A DNA stretch of 64,000 bases. It comes from Bacteroidota bacterium. GTDB taxonomy: Bacteria > Bacteroidota > Bacteroidia > Chitinophagales > Chitinophagaceae. Of the stretch, positions 34,383 to 45,800 are shown in pieces (positions within the stretch are counted from its first letter, which is position 1; the number at the start of each line of letters is the position of its first letter). A program made the position numbers and the translations under genes. Location of the stretch: NCBI GenBank assembly GCA_005882315.1, contig VBAR01000001.1, positions 2,553,736 through 2,617,735 on the forward strand. The letters run 5' to 3'. Under the pieces are notes generated by a model that saw only the letters and a list, made by a program, of their open reading frames with translations, ran no database searches and was not told where the DNA came from.

Positions 34383-35633
34383 TTACCCTTCAATGTCATA
34401 TTCCTTCAATTTACGATACAATGTTCGTTCACTGATGCCCAGATCAGATGAAGCATCTTTTCTTTTTCCTTTATGTTTTTTCAATGCTTTAATGATCAGT
34501 TCTTTTTCTTTGTCCATGATGTTCAGGCTTTCTTCCACTTCTTCATGTTCATGTATCTCACCCGGCATACCTATCGTCATTGGTGTTGAGGTGGCCTGCT
34601 GAATCGATGGCTGAACGATTACGGGATGAGCCTGTTCATGTGATCTCCATTCTTTCAATTCATTCAGTATAGCAGTACTTTGCCCAGCCATATTCGGATT
34701 TTGTAATACTTCTAAAAACATTTTCTTCAGTTCTGTTACATCTCGTTTCATATCAAAAAACAATTTGTAAAGCATTTCCCTTTCATTACTGAAATCATGT
34801 GTGGCGCCGTTAGTTTGATGGGCCAGGACCGGCAAATTGTTTTTTGAATAAGGCTTTAAATACTTGCCCAGTTCACGGTCGTTTACCTGTTTATCCACTG
34901 AAAGAACTGATATCTGTTCTGCAATATTCTTCAACTCCCTCACATTGCCCGGCCACGGATAGTTAATTAACAGGTTTTTTGCTTCATCTGTTAACTGAAC
35001 AGAGGCTGTTTTATATTTATCAGCAAAGTCGGCAGCAAATTTCCGGAAGAGAATAAAAATATCTTCTTTCCGATCGTGTAGTGCAGGAACACGGATAGGT
35101 ACAGTACTTAAACGGTAATAAAGATCTTCCCGGAATTTTCCTTTCTCCACTTGTTGTAACAGATCTTTATTAGTGGCAGCAATAACACGTACATCTGTTT
35201 TTTGCGTTTTGCTTGATCCGACACGAATGTATTCTCCGGCTTCGAGTACACGAAGCAAACGAGCTTGTGTTCCTAATGGCAATTCACCTATTTCATCCAG
35301 GAAAATAGTTCCGCCATTCACTGTTTCGAAGTATCCTTTTCTTGCATCTACTGCCCCAGTGAAAGAACCTTTTTCGTGTCCGAATAATTCCGAATCAATT
35401 GTTCCTTCAGGTATAGCACCGCAGTTAACAGCGATAAACGGGTTATGTTTTCTTGCAGAAAGTGTGTGTATGATATTTGAGAAAACTTCTTTACCCACAC
35501 CGCTTTCTCCGTTGATCAATACAGTAAGATCAGTATTGGCCACCTGTACAGCTACCTGCAAGGCATAATTGAGTGCCGGTGAGTTGCCAATTATTCCGAA
35601 TCTGTTTTTTATGCTTTGAATGTCCATTATCAA
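34383..35633 (-). CDS. Sigma-54-dependent activator-like AAA+ regulator without receiver domain
   Basis: The 416-aa protein starts directly with the AAA+ domain: Walker A GESGVGKE (42-49), the sigma-54 contact loop as GSFTGA (89-94), Walker B GGTIFLDEIGE (107-117) and the sensor regions. A Fis-type helix-turn-helix closes it (KDASSDLGISERTLYRKLKE). There is no receiver or GAF domain in front, so it may be constitutive or controlled by another protein. Members of this family open sigma-54 promoters. It lies between miaB and lptE on one strand, a conserved arrangement, which suggests control of envelope genes. The N-terminus could start at the second ATG (35627). Confidence 0.9.
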   Translation of the reverse strand: MIMDIQSIKNRFGIIGNSPALNYALQVAVQVANTDLTVLINGESGVGKEVFSNIIHTLSARKHNPFIAVNCGAIPEGTIDSELFGHEKGSFTGAVDARKGYFETVNGGTIFLDEIGELPLGTQARLLRVLEAGEYIRVGSSKTQKTDVRVIAATNKDLLQQVEKGKFREDLYYRLSTVPIRVPALHDRKEDIFILFRKFAADFADKYKTASVQLTDEAKNLLINYPWPGNVRELKNIAEQISVLSVDKQVNDRELGKYLKPYSKNNLPVLAHQTNGATHDFSNEREMLYKLFFDMKRDVTELKKMFLEVLQNPNMAGQSTAILNELKEWRSHEQAHPVIVQPSIQQATSTPMTIGMPGEIHEHEEVEESLNIMDKEKELIIKALKKHKGKRKDASSDLGISERTLYRKLKEYDIEG

Positions 35634-35675
35634 AATTTAAAATCTAAAATGAAAAATGCAGAATGTAAAACTGAT

Positions 35676-37094
35676 TTACATCTTGATCTTTCCCAATAGT
35701 GTTGCCTGTGTGCAATCGTTCACTTTCACATTTACATAATCACCTTTCTTCAGGTTGTAGTTTTCTTTTGGAAACACAATAACTTTATTCTGCGAGTTTC
35801 TTCCTTTCCATTCTGTCTCATCTTTTTTACTATCACCATCTATCAGCACTTTGAAAATTTTTCCAAGATCTTTTTTATTGCTTTCATGTGAAAGTCTTCC
35901 TTGTAAGTCTACTACTTCCTGTAAGCGTCTTTTCTTTATTTCCAGCGGTACATCATCATCATATCTTCTTTCTGCCAGAGTGCCGGGTCTTTCACTGTAA
36001 AAAAACATATAACTGTAATCATAACTACTATATTCCATGATCGTCATCGTTTCTGCATGATCTTCTTCCGTCTCCGTACAAAATCCGGTAATGATATCAG
36101 ATGAAATTCCACAGTCCGGCATGATCTCACGGATACGATCAACTTTTGCTTTATACCATTCTCTTGTATAAGTGCGGTTCATCAGTTGCAATATCCTGCT
36201 GCTCCCGCTTTGTACAGGCAGATGAATATTGTTGCAGATGTTTTCATGCTTCACCATTGTGTGCAATACATCATCTGTAATATCTTTTGGATGCGAAGTA
36301 GAAAAACGGATGCGGAGCAACGGCGAGATCAGCGCAACTTTTTCAAGCAGCATTGCAAATGTAACAGTGGGCTGACCATCTGTTGCATAGTAGTAACTGT
36401 CTACGTTCTGTCCCAACAAGGTGACTTCTCTGAATCCTTTTTCAAACAGATCTTTGCTTTCATTCACAATGCTATCAGCATCCCGGCTTCTTTCTCTTCC
36501 TCTTGTAAATGGTACTACACAAAAGGAACACATATTATTACATCCCCGCATAATGCTTACAAATGCACTCACACCATTACTATCCAAACGGACCGGCGAA
36601 ATATCAGCATAAGTTTCGTCCCGGCTTAATAAAACATTTACGGCCTTCTGGCCGCCTTCTGCTTCAGTTACTAATGCGGGTAGTGAACGGTATGCATCCG
36701 GGCCAACAACTATATCAACCAGTTTTTCTTCTTCTAAAAATTTTGTTTTCAACCGCTCAGCCATGCATCCTAACACGCCTACCAACAATCCCGGTTTTTT
36801 AAGTTTCGTTTTTTTAAAATCAGATAATCTTTTCCTGACTGTTTGTTCCGCTTTTTCCCGGATAGAGCAGGTATTTATAAATATCAGATCTGCCTCATCC
36901 AAATTTTTTGTGGCGCCAAACCCTTCCTTATATAAAATAGATGCTACTACCTCGCTGTCAGCAAAATTCATAGCACAGCCATAGCTTTCTATATAAAACC
37001 TTTTTTTGTAGGCGTTTGGATCCTCGCCGAATGGAGAAAATGCTTCCCCCTGGCGGGTTTCATCCTGTACTTTATCTGTCACGTAATCAAGCAT
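35676..37094 (-). CDS. miaB: tRNA-2-methylthio-N6-dimethylallyladenosine synthase MiaB
   Basis: The 472-aa enzyme, from ATG 37094, has the MTTase N-terminal cluster cysteines (C40, C76, C110), the radical SAM motif C-x3-C-x2-C (CNNMCSFC, C185/189/192) and a TRAM domain at the end ([20 protein letters not shown]). It adds the methylthio group to i6A37 in tRNAs. The reading frame stays open 111 bases further upstream, but that part lacks family similarity, so I used the Met before [11 protein letters not shown]. It is the first gene of the cluster that runs to secG. Confidence 0.95.
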   Translation of the reverse strand: MLDYVTDKVQDETRQGEAFSPFGEDPNAYKKRFYIESYGCAMNFADSEVVASILYKEGFGATKNLDEADLIFINTCSIREKAEQTVRKRLSDFKKTKLKKPGLLVGVLGCMAERLKTKFLEEEKLVDIVVGPDAYRSLPALVTEAEGGQKAVNVLLSRDETYADISPVRLDSNGVSAFVSIMRGCNNMCSFCVVPFTRGRERSRDADSIVNESKDLFEKGFREVTLLGQNVDSYYYATDGQPTVTFAMLLEKVALISPLLRIRFSTSHPKDITDDVLHTMVKHENICNNIHLPVQSGSSRILQLMNRTYTREWYKAKVDRIREIMPDCGISSDIITGFCTETEEDHAETMTIMEYSSYDYSYMFFYSERPGTLAERRYDDDVPLEIKKRRLQEVVDLQGRLSHESNKKDLGKIFKVLIDGDSKKDETEWKGRNSQNKVIVFPKENYNLKKGDYVNVKVNDCTQATLLGKIKM

Positions 37095-37230
37095 TCTTTG
37101 AGTTATAAGGACTGCAAATTTAAGGTATAATAAGTTGCTGGTGACAGGATGGCATAGCCTTTTAAAAAATCTTCGTAACCGCCTGCGTAAAAAGCAGGAA
37201 TTCAATGATTGCCTCGTCTAAATTTACATT

Positions 37231-39630
37231 ATGAGATTTCTGGCAGGACTGGCAGTTTTTATTCTTTTTACAATTTCTTCTGAGTCTCAGGTCGTTTCCA
37301 AAACCAATGAAGGGATTATAGCAGGCAATCTGCTGGATTCGACTACCCAGAAATCGATAGCAGGTGCTAATGTTCAACTTATTCATCTTGGAGATGGCAA
37401 AACACTAAGCCAGGTTTCTACAAAGGAGGGTGAGTTTTCGTTTACAGGTCTTGTTTTCGGCTATTATAGATTATCGATAAGCACGGTTGGTTATGGTCCC
37501 ATGAGTTTCGACAGTATAAATGTACGAACCGAACGTTTTGATTTTAACCTTGCTGATATACGTCTTTCAACAAAATCCGGCGAGCTTGAAACAGTAGTTG
37601 TATATGCAGAAAAACCACTGATACAATCCAAGGATGGTAATATCACTTTCAATGCGGGTGAATCGGCTCTTGCAGCAGGTAGTAATGCCAGTGAATTGCT
37701 GACGAGTGTTCCTCTCGTAACAAAGGACCCGAACGGAAAAATATTAGTTCGCGGAAAAGAACCCAAAATTTTAATTGATGATAAACCCGTTGAACTAAAC
37801 CAGCAACAATTACAGGATCTGCTTGAGTCATTGCCCGGAAGTTCTGTCGAGAAAATTGAGGTTATGACCAACCCGCCACCACAATATGCAAATGAGCAGG
37901 GTGGCGTTATCAATATCGTTACCCGGAAGGGAAGAGTAGGAATGGGTGGACGTATAAATATTTCAGCAGGTTCAAGAGGAGAGAGAACTCTCAGTACAAA
38001 TTTTAATTACCGTAAAAATAAATTCGCCATTAATGTAAATGCCGGATTTGGATATAATTACTTTTCAGGAAACGGTTATTCAGAACGGACAAATATTTAT
38101 ACTGACTCAACTAATTTTTTTAATACAGCCAGCAAGAATGTAAATAAAAGCACACGGCCGAATATCCGGGTGAATATGGATTATGATATTAATAAATTCA
38201 ACTCCCTGAATCTTGAGGCTACTTATAATCAAAATGATTTTAATAACCTGAGCATAACCGAATACACGAACATCAACCAGTATAAGGAAATTTATAAACT
38301 TAGCGAAAGGGCCATAAGAAGTGAAGGGAACAATAATAATCCGGCATTGAACTTTACCTATACACATAAAGGCAAAAAACTAGGTGAGGTATTAAAAATT
38401 ATAACAGGAGCAAATCTTTCACTAAGTAACAGCGACCGGCTATTTTACCAGCAATACTTTTATCCAGATCATACACCCAACGGTCTTGACTCGACACAAA
38501 AACAAATAAATGACAATACAAATAATGGGCACAGTGTAAGGGTTAGCTATGATAAGCCTTTAAATAAAAAAACCTACCTCTCAGTAGGAGCAGCCTATAT
38601 ACGCAACACCAGCAATATAGATGTGGATGCCAGTTATAAGAAAAAGCCGGAAGGTTATTTTGTACCAATGGAATTGCTGAGTAATAATTTTAAATTTTAC
38701 CAGACCATCAAAAATGTCAGGGCATCTTTTCGGCAGGTATTGGGTGAAAAATTCAGCATCACAGCTGGCGCAGCTTTAGAAGAGACAAAGTTTCATTTTG
38801 ATTTATACAAACTAGCAACGGAAGCAGGGAACAGTTACTGGAATCTTATGCCTTTCGCCAATCTTAATAAAAACTGGAACGACAATCTTAGTCTTACGCT
38901 TTCTTATCGTCGTACGATCCGCCGTCCCGGTATTAATGAACTGAATCCGACCATTGATTTTTCTGATCCGTATAATATTCGTTATGGTAATCCTACTTTG
39001 TTACCTAGTCTTGCACATAATTTTGACCTGGTGATTGGCCGCACCAAACCGAAATATTTTTTAAACTTCGGTTTAGGGTATAATAAAGTGGAAGATATTT
39101 TTAGCCAGATACGGACTTTGATGGAAGATGGTAAAACACAAATAACCTGGGAGAACATCAGTCACCGGAATGAATATGAAGCGAGCACATGGAATGGTTA
39201 TACGATTAGTAAAAAACTTCGACTCAACCTGAGTGCAAGTTATACTTACAACCAGTACAGCGATTTTGATAAAGCTGTAAGAAAATACCGTGATGGCGGT
39301 TCATTCACTACTACGGTTAATGGAAATTATTCTTTAAAAGATATCTGGATCTTCACGGGCAACTTTACGACCAGCCGGTTTGCGAATCCACAGGGTTCCG
39401 TTAACTGGAACCTGAGCATGAATCTGAGCCTTCAGAAAAAATTCTTCAATAAGAAGCTTGTTGTAACACTTAATTGCATTGATCCATTCCGTAACCAGCA
39501 GACCAACAGTTATACCTACGGTAAAAATTTTGAAGTGCATTCCTACAACGCTACACAAACAAAGAACTATCGACTTTCGCTGGGTTATAGTTTTACAAAA
39601 AAAGCGAAGAAGAAAACTGTAAAAAAATAA
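37231..39630 (+). CDS. Outer membrane TonB-type beta-barrel protein (OMP_b-brl_3 family)
   Basis: The 799-aa protein has a signal peptide (MRFLAGLAVFILFTISSESQ), a carboxypeptidase-regulatory-like domain (about 27-115), a plug (about 120-230, with KEPKILIDDKPVELN and NPPPQYANEQGGVINIVTRKG) and a 14- to 22-strand barrel that ends SLGYSFTKKAKKKTVKK. The Lys-rich tail after the last strand is unusual, as barrels normally end in an aromatic residue. No SusD gene follows, so it may take up small or metal ligands. It is divergent from miaB and upstream of the CHAT gene with 207 bases between, so it could be part of the same exported-protein locus. Confidence 0.88.
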   Translation: MRFLAGLAVFILFTISSESQVVSKTNEGIIAGNLLDSTTQKSIAGANVQLIHLGDGKTLSQVSTKEGEFSFTGLVFGYYRLSISTVGYGPMSFDSINVRTERFDFNLADIRLSTKSGELETVVVYAEKPLIQSKDGNITFNAGESALAAGSNASELLTSVPLVTKDPNGKILVRGKEPKILIDDKPVELNQQQLQDLLESLPGSSVEKIEVMTNPPPQYANEQGGVINIVTRKGRVGMGGRINISAGSRGERTLSTNFNYRKNKFAINVNAGFGYNYFSGNGYSERTNIYTDSTNFFNTASKNVNKSTRPNIRVNMDYDINKFNSLNLEATYNQNDFNNLSITEYTNINQYKEIYKLSERAIRSEGNNNNPALNFTYTHKGKKLGEVLKIITGANLSLSNSDRLFYQQYFYPDHTPNGLDSTQKQINDNTNNGHSVRVSYDKPLNKKTYLSVGAAYIRNTSNIDVDASYKKKPEGYFVPMELLSNNFKFYQTIKNVRASFRQVLGEKFSITAGAALEETKFHFDLYKLATEAGNSYWNLMPFANLNKNWNDNLSLTLSYRRTIRRPGINELNPTIDFSDPYNIRYGNPTLLPSLAHNFDLVIGRTKPKYFLNFGLGYNKVEDIFSQIRTLMEDGKTQITWENISHRNEYEASTWNGYTISKKLRLNLSASYTYNQYSDFDKAVRKYRDGGSFTTTVNGNYSLKDIWIFTGNFTTSRFANPQGSVNWNLSMNLSLQKKFFNKKLVVTLNCIDPFRNQQTNSYTYGKNFEVHSYNATQTKNYRLSLGYSFTKKAKKKTVKK

Positions 39631-39634
39631 GTTT

Positions 39635-39826
39635 TTAATCGACTCTGAGTTGATCTATATATATTCCCCTACTCATTTGGTTTGCAATTTGTTTCCCCCT
39701 ATCTTCATCTCGATTCCTGACCTTATGAAATAAACGCAGGTTACCCGAACCGTAACCGTATATCCAATCTTCTGCGAACAATCCACCAGTAATCATCATC
39801 TGACATTGTAGCTTTTTATTATTCAT
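39635..39826 (-). CDS. Doubtful antisense small open frame
   Basis: A 63-codon ATG-started minus-strand frame fills almost the whole gap between the TonB-type barrel and the CHAT gene, both on the plus strand. The peptide (MITGGLFAEDWIYGYGSGN.., then many Arg and Asp) has a protein-like composition but matches no family I know. It might be a gene remnant, an antisense small protein or chance. No ribosome-binding site is evident. Confidence 0.2.
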   Translation of the reverse strand: MNNKKLQCQMMITGGLFAEDWIYGYGSGNLRLFHKVRNRDEDRGKQIANQMSRGIYIDQLRVD

Positions 39827-39837
39827 TTACAGAACAA

Positions 39838-42783
39838 ATGAGGATAGCCCTATTTTGCATAATCGTAATTGCTATTGCCACCAACAGCCTTAATGGACAG
39901 TCCTGGAAAAATCTAAACGATAGTGCTACATTGTTTAATAAGCAGAAAAGCTATGAGAATGCTCTTGATTATTATAGCCGGTCAAAGAATTTGTTATCGC
40001 CTGATTCTGCAATCTCTGAAACGGTATTTAAGATAGACACAGCGATAGGAAATATTTATTATTTACGCAAAGGTCAATATGCAACTGCCGAACTCTACTA
40101 CCTGGAAGCAAGGCAGATCATTGAGAAAAGGAATGAAAATAAGAGTCTGGCTTTTGCTGCTGTTGCCAGCCTGCTTGGACAGGTAAATTATCGCCAAACA
40201 CGTTATGATAAAGCAGAGGCTTATTATTTAGAAGCAATGAAGATTTGGGAGATAACATCCGGGAAAAATAGCTCGGAATATGCACTTGGTTGTAATATGT
40301 TGGGTATATTATATAATGATCGTGGTCAATATGAAAAAGCAGAGGAGCGACATTTAGAAGCAAGAGCTATAAGAAAACAATTATTTGGCCGTGAAAACGG
40401 CGCTTATGCACAAAGTTGTAATAATCTCGCTGCCATTTATTGGAATCTTGGCAAGTATGAAAAAGCTGAACCGCTTGCATTGGAGGCAAAAGAAATAAGG
40501 GGAAGGCTTCCGGATGTTGCCAAACCAACGTATGCAATAAGTTGTATCAACCTGGCCAATATTTATCGTGATATGGGTAAATACGAACAAGCCGAACAAC
40601 TTTATATTGAAGCTAAGAATATTCGTGAGCAAGCATTTACAACAAATCCCAATGACTATACTTTGAGCTGTGATATACTTGCAGACTTATATTATTACAC
40701 CAAACAGTACGATAAAGCTGAACCGCTTTACCTGGAAGCAAAAGCAATCCGGGAGAAGCTATCGACTGTTAAAGGACTTTCCTATGGTCAGAATTGCAGC
40801 AGCCTCTCTTCTTTATACACAGCCACCGGTGATTATAGCAAAGCAGAAGCTTTTGCTTTTGAAGCAAATGCTATCTGGCAGCGGTTAGGGCCAGCAGTAG
40901 CAGCAGACATGGCTATTAACAACAACAGCATTGGTTATTTATATTTCCTGTTAAAGAAATATGATAAGGCTGAAGAGCATTATTTAAAAGCAAGAACATT
41001 TTGGAAAGAAAGCCTTGGTGAAAACCATCCTTACTATACTAACAATACTCTTAACCTTGCAAGGGTGTATTGGTTGAAAAATGATGTAACGAAGGCTGCC
41101 GAAATGTATCAAAATGCTTTTGATGCACAGGCTAAACAGGCAGGTGAAATTTTTTCATTTACATCAGAAGAAGAAAAACAGCTATACTTGAAGAACGTTA
41201 CCGGCGCTGAGGATGAATACCATTCTTTTTATTATGAGAAATTAAAAAATGGAAACAACGGGCAGCCCTATCTTATTTCATTGCAGAAAAGAAACCTGGT
41301 TCTTTCATCATCACAGCAAATGCGGCAAACTATTTATTCAAGCAATGATCCGGTATTGCAAAAAAAATATAATGATTGGGCAGCTTTAAAAAAACAGGTA
41401 GCAGCACTTTACTCCAAAGGCGAGGGGGCGCCAAAAGATTATTTGAAAGAGGTGATCAGGAAAGCCGATTCACTGGAAAAAAATCTTGTACGTTATACTT
41501 CGACTCTTGATAAGGGTTATTCCACTGTTACCGGATGGAAAACAATTCAACAAAAGCTGGGTGCTGATGAAGCAGCTATTGAATTTATTGAGTTCAATTA
41601 TCATAATGGCCAACAGTTTACTGACAGCACATATTATGCTGCACTCGTTCTGAGAAAAGAAATGAATGAGCCTGAGTATGTAAGTCTTTTTGAAAAAAAA
41701 CAATTGGATAGTTTGCTTTCGAAGGGTTCTGTAAGCTGGCAGGGAATTAACGGATTTTACACCCGTGGTGGAGAAGTTGAAATAAATACAGGAGATAATG
41801 TTTCAAAAAATGGCTTCAATTTAATATGGCAGCCATTGGAAACTAAACTGAACGGAGTTACAAAAATTTATTTTGCCCCTGCAGGTTTATTACATCGCAT
41901 TTCGTTTGCAGCCTTGTCAGTTGACAGTACTCATGTATTAAGTGACAAATATCAATTGGTACAATTGTCAACTACTGCAGCAGTAACCACACTTGTAAAG
42001 GAAACAGTTGCTCCTTCAGAAAAGATTGTTTTGTTCGGCGGAGTTGAATATACCCGTGATCCGGCAAAAAAAGATCCGGTGATCAAATCAGCTAATGCAG
42101 CAAAACGTAGCGGCTTTGAATATTTGCCCGGAACAGAAAGAGAAGTAACACAAATAAAAACAGATGGCTTAAAAAATAAATACAAACCCATAGTTGTAAA
42201 AGGGTGGATGGCAAAAGAAGATTCAGTGAAAATGTTGAATGGAAAAAGATCGCCGGCAATACTGCATATTGCCACGCATGGTTTTTTCTTTGATGATCCG
42301 CAAAAGAAAAAAACAAATTCTGCTTCAGCGATGATAACCGGAAGTAAAGTATTTGAGCAGTCTGATAATCCTTTGTTCAGGGCCGGGTTACTTTTTGCCG
42401 GCGCCAATGATACCTGGCAGGGAAAATATATTGATAGCACCGTAGATGATGGAATTCTTACGGCGTATGAATTATCTGATCTGTACCTGCCTAATACAAG
42501 ACTTGTTGTATTGTCCGCTTGTGAAACTGCATTGGGAGATATAAAAGGAAGTGAAGGAGTATATGGGCTACAGCGGGCATTGAAAATGGCTGGTGTAAAA
42601 AACCTTGTGATGAGCCTATGGAAAGTACCAGATGATGAAACAGCTGAATTTATGGAAGAATTCTATAAGAAAATTTTTACAGGTATACCAATTGACCAGG
42701 CATTTTATAAAACACAAAACACATTGCGGGATAAATACAGGAACACACCCTATAAATGGGCCGCATGGGTTTTGATTCGATAA
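39838..42783 (+). CDS. Exported TPR-CHAT caspase-like protein
   Basis: The 981-aa protein has a signal peptide (MRIALFCIIVIAIATNSLNGQ), about nine tetratricopeptide repeats of 42 residues (about 25-440, e.g. YEKAEPLALEAKEIRG), a helical middle and a C-terminal CHAT domain (about 690-981). The catalytic dyad of caspase-like peptidases is intact: H814 in HIATHGFFF and C895 in VVLSACETALG, followed by the CHAT hallmarks EGVYGLQRALKMAGVKNLVMSLWKV and WAAWVLIR. CHAT proteins are proteases in several defence and cell-death systems; the export signal sets this one apart from cytoplasmic TPR-CHAT proteins. It is followed, 26 and 31 bases apart, by two giant kelch-like exported proteins on the same strand, which are candidate substrates or partners. 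Confidence 0.9.
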   Translation: MRIALFCIIVIAIATNSLNGQSWKNLNDSATLFNKQKSYENALDYYSRSKNLLSPDSAISETVFKIDTAIGNIYYLRKGQYATAELYYLEARQIIEKRNENKSLAFAAVASLLGQVNYRQTRYDKAEAYYLEAMKIWEITSGKNSSEYALGCNMLGILYNDRGQYEKAEERHLEARAIRKQLFGRENGAYAQSCNNLAAIYWNLGKYEKAEPLALEAKEIRGRLPDVAKPTYAISCINLANIYRDMGKYEQAEQLYIEAKNIREQAFTTNPNDYTLSCDILADLYYYTKQYDKAEPLYLEAKAIREKLSTVKGLSYGQNCSSLSSLYTATGDYSKAEAFAFEANAIWQRLGPAVAADMAINNNSIGYLYFLLKKYDKAEEHYLKARTFWKESLGENHPYYTNNTLNLARVYWLKNDVTKAAEMYQNAFDAQAKQAGEIFSFTSEEEKQLYLKNVTGAEDEYHSFYYEKLKNGNNGQPYLISLQKRNLVLSSSQQMRQTIYSSNDPVLQKKYNDWAALKKQVAALYSKGEGAPKDYLKEVIRKADSLEKNLVRYTSTLDKGYSTVTGWKTIQQKLGADEAAIEFIEFNYHNGQQFTDSTYYAALVLRKEMNEPEYVSLFEKKQLDSLLSKGSVSWQGINGFYTRGGEVEINTGDNVSKNGFNLIWQPLETKLNGVTKIYFAPAGLLHRISFAALSVDSTHVLSDKYQLVQLSTTAAVTTLVKETVAPSEKIVLFGGVEYTRDPAKKDPVIKSANAAKRSGFEYLPGTEREVTQIKTDGLKNKYKPIVVKGWMAKEDSVKMLNGKRSPAILHIATHGFFFDDPQKKKTNSASAMITGSKVFEQSDNPLFRAGLLFAGANDTWQGKYIDSTVDDGILTAYELSDLYLPNTRLVVLSACETALGDIKGSEGVYGLQRALKMAGVKNLVMSLWKVPDDETAEFMEEFYKKIFTGIPIDQAFYKTQNTLRDKYRNTPYKWAAWVLIR

Positions 42784-42809
42784 TTATTACTGAACTATAA
42801 CCATCACTA

Positions 42810-45800
42810 ATGACGAAACAACTGTTTATTTTTCTTTTATTGTCTTTCTTTATTGAAAACGCTTTGATTGCTCAGAATAATCAATGGGTGTGGATGAAAG
42901 GAGATAGCTCATTGACAAGCACAAGAAGTGGAGTTTATGGTACACAAGGAGTACCCTCTGCTTTAAACAGACCGGGCAGTAGAGAAAATGCTGTTACATG
43001 GACGGATGCGAGTGGTAATTTCTGGTTGTTTGGCGGGGAAGGATTTACAGAGACTGATTCATATGGAAACTTAAATGATTTATGGAAATACAATCCTTCA
43101 ACAAATCAATGGACATGGGTAAAAGGAGATAAAATAAAAAATGTATTTGGTATTTATGGTTCAGTTACAGTGCCAGCGTTGTCCAACAAACCTGGTTCAA
43201 GAAAAGGTGCGGTGTCTTGGACTGACGCATCAGGAAATTTTTGGTTATTCGGTGGTGAAGGTTATAGCGAAAATCATGGTTATCCATATTTACTAAATGA
43301 TCTATGGAAATACAATCCTTCGACTAATGAATGGACATGGATGAAGGGGGATAAAATCAATAATGTAAATGGTGTTTATGGTACTGTAACAGTTTCTGCA
43401 ACTCTTAATAAGCCCGGAAGTCGTTCCGGATCAGTTTCGTGGTCTGATGCTTCTGGTAATTTATGGCTATTTGGAGGATACGGCTTTCCGGAAACTAGTA
43501 GTTATAGTTATTTAAATGATTTGTGGAAATACAATCCGACAACCAATGAATGGACATGGATGAAAGGGGATAAGATAATTGGTGTAAATGGAGTTTATGG
43601 AACGCAAGGAGTATTTGCAGCCGGTAATAAACCCGGTAGCAGACAACAAGGAGTAGCATGGCGTGACATTAATGGTATTGTATGGTTATTTGGTGGGGAG
43701 GGATATCCTGAAACAGGGTTTTATGGGTACTTAAATGATTTATGGAAATATGATCCTGCTACCAACCAATGGGCTTGGATGAAAGGAGATAAAACAACCG
43801 GTGTGTATGGAGTTTATGGTACGCAGAGTGTTCCTGCAGTTGGCAATAAACCCGGAAGCAGGTATTATGCAACAGGATTGTCAGATGCTTCAGGAAATCT
43901 TTTGCTCTTTGGCGGGTATGGTTATTCAGAAACTGATTATGCTTACTTAAATGATTTATGGAAATATGATCGGGCAACGAATCAATGGACATGGATGAAA
44001 GGCGATAAGACAGCTTATGGGGCAAGTGTTTACGGACAGCAAAACATTTTCAATACAAATAATAAACCAGGTGGCCGAAGAAGCATGGCAGTATGGAAAG
44101 ATGCAATTGGTATGTTTTGGATTTATGGAGGAAATTGCAATGAGTTATGGAAATATGATCCAATCCTTAATCGATGGGCATGGGTAAGAGATTATGCGTA
44201 TGAAGGATTTAAAGGAATATATGGAACACAAGGTGTAGAAGCTGCAAACAATAAACCCGGATCAAGGTATGGAGCATGTGAATGGATTGATGCAACTGGT
44301 AATCTTTGGTTATTTGGAGGGATAGGTGCCGGAGGCATGTTTGCTGACGGCAATCTCAATGATATGTGGAGACTTAATCTTTCTACCAATCAATGGACAT
44401 GGATAAAAGGTGATTCAATTGCAGATAAAGTTGGTGTATATGGTACACAGGGAATATTTGCGGTAGCCAATCATCCTGGTGCCAGAGCAAAAGCAGTTTC
44501 ATGGAAAGATAATAATGGAATTTTCTGGCTCTTTGGTGGAAATGGTTATTCAGAAACTGATCAGGGTTATTTAAATGATCTATGGAAATATGATCCGGCG
44601 ATCAATCAATGGGCATGGGTAAAAGGGGATAAGACAACCTATATCAATGGTATTTATGGAACACAGGGCAATCAGTCGTCTGGTAATAAGCCCGGTAGTA
44701 GACATGGGGCAGTTGGTTGGGCAGATGCAAGTGGAAATCTTTTTTTATTCGGAGGAGAAGGGAATGGTGAAGCTGATTTTGGATACCTCAATGATTTGTG
44801 GCGGTTCAATATAGCCGCAGGTCAATGGACATGGATGAAGGGATATAAGTATACTAATTCTTCGGGTCAGTATGGAGTGAAAGGAACAGCAAACGCAGCT
44901 AACACTCCAGCCGGAAAATTTGAAGCAACAGGATGGACTGGCAATGCTGGTAATTTATGGTTGTTTGGAGGTTATGGAAATGATATTTCTGGATTTACCA
45001 CTGGAAGTCAAAATAATTTATGGAAGTATTCTATTTCAAACAATGAGTGGACATGGATAAAAGGTGATTCAGGTTCAGATTCGGCAAGTATTTTTGGTAC
45101 ACAGGGAACTTCGGGTAATGCATTTAATCCCGCAGGCCGACAGGCTGCAAAAGGATGGACAGATGCTAATAACAATCTCTGGCTATTTGGTGGAATGCCA
45201 CATAGCTCTTCTTCTTTTTACAATGATTTATGGAAATACAATGCTACAACAAACAAATGGGCATGGATAAAAGGTGCAACTACTTCTAATTTTAATTATG
45301 GTCAGTACGGTACTATCGGGGTACCATCACCTCAAAATAATCCCGGTGGAAAAACAAATGCATCAGTGTGGCGAAGCACCACCAATGATTTCTGGTTATT
45401 TGGTGGTTATGGAATAGGAACCAGCTATCCAGCGATCACCGAAGGAAATTTAAATGATATATGGAAATTTTCTCCTTGCACAGCGGAATTATCTATTACA
45501 CCTGATGGTGGCAATTTCTGCTTTGGGTCATCTATACTTCTTACGGTATCTGGTGGCAGCGGAACTTATGAATGGTATAAAAATGGAATATTGATACCAG
45601 GAGTAACAGGCACAACCTGCGATGCTACCAGTTCTGGTTCTTATTATGCAAAATCAATTGTTGGTTCCTGTACGCTTTTTTCAAATGAAGTAATTCTTGA
45701 TCCGGGAACAACACCACCAGCACTTGGAGGCAGCGGTGTTTACTGCCTGGGAAACAATGTAAATGTTGGTATTCCGCAAACAGAAGTAGATCAAATCTAT

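Noticed and set aside
37095-37205. 37-residue N-terminal extension of MiaB
   Set aside because: The extension has no similarity to the MTTase N-terminus and is Arg/Leu/Phe-rich; the ATG at 37094 gives the normal start.
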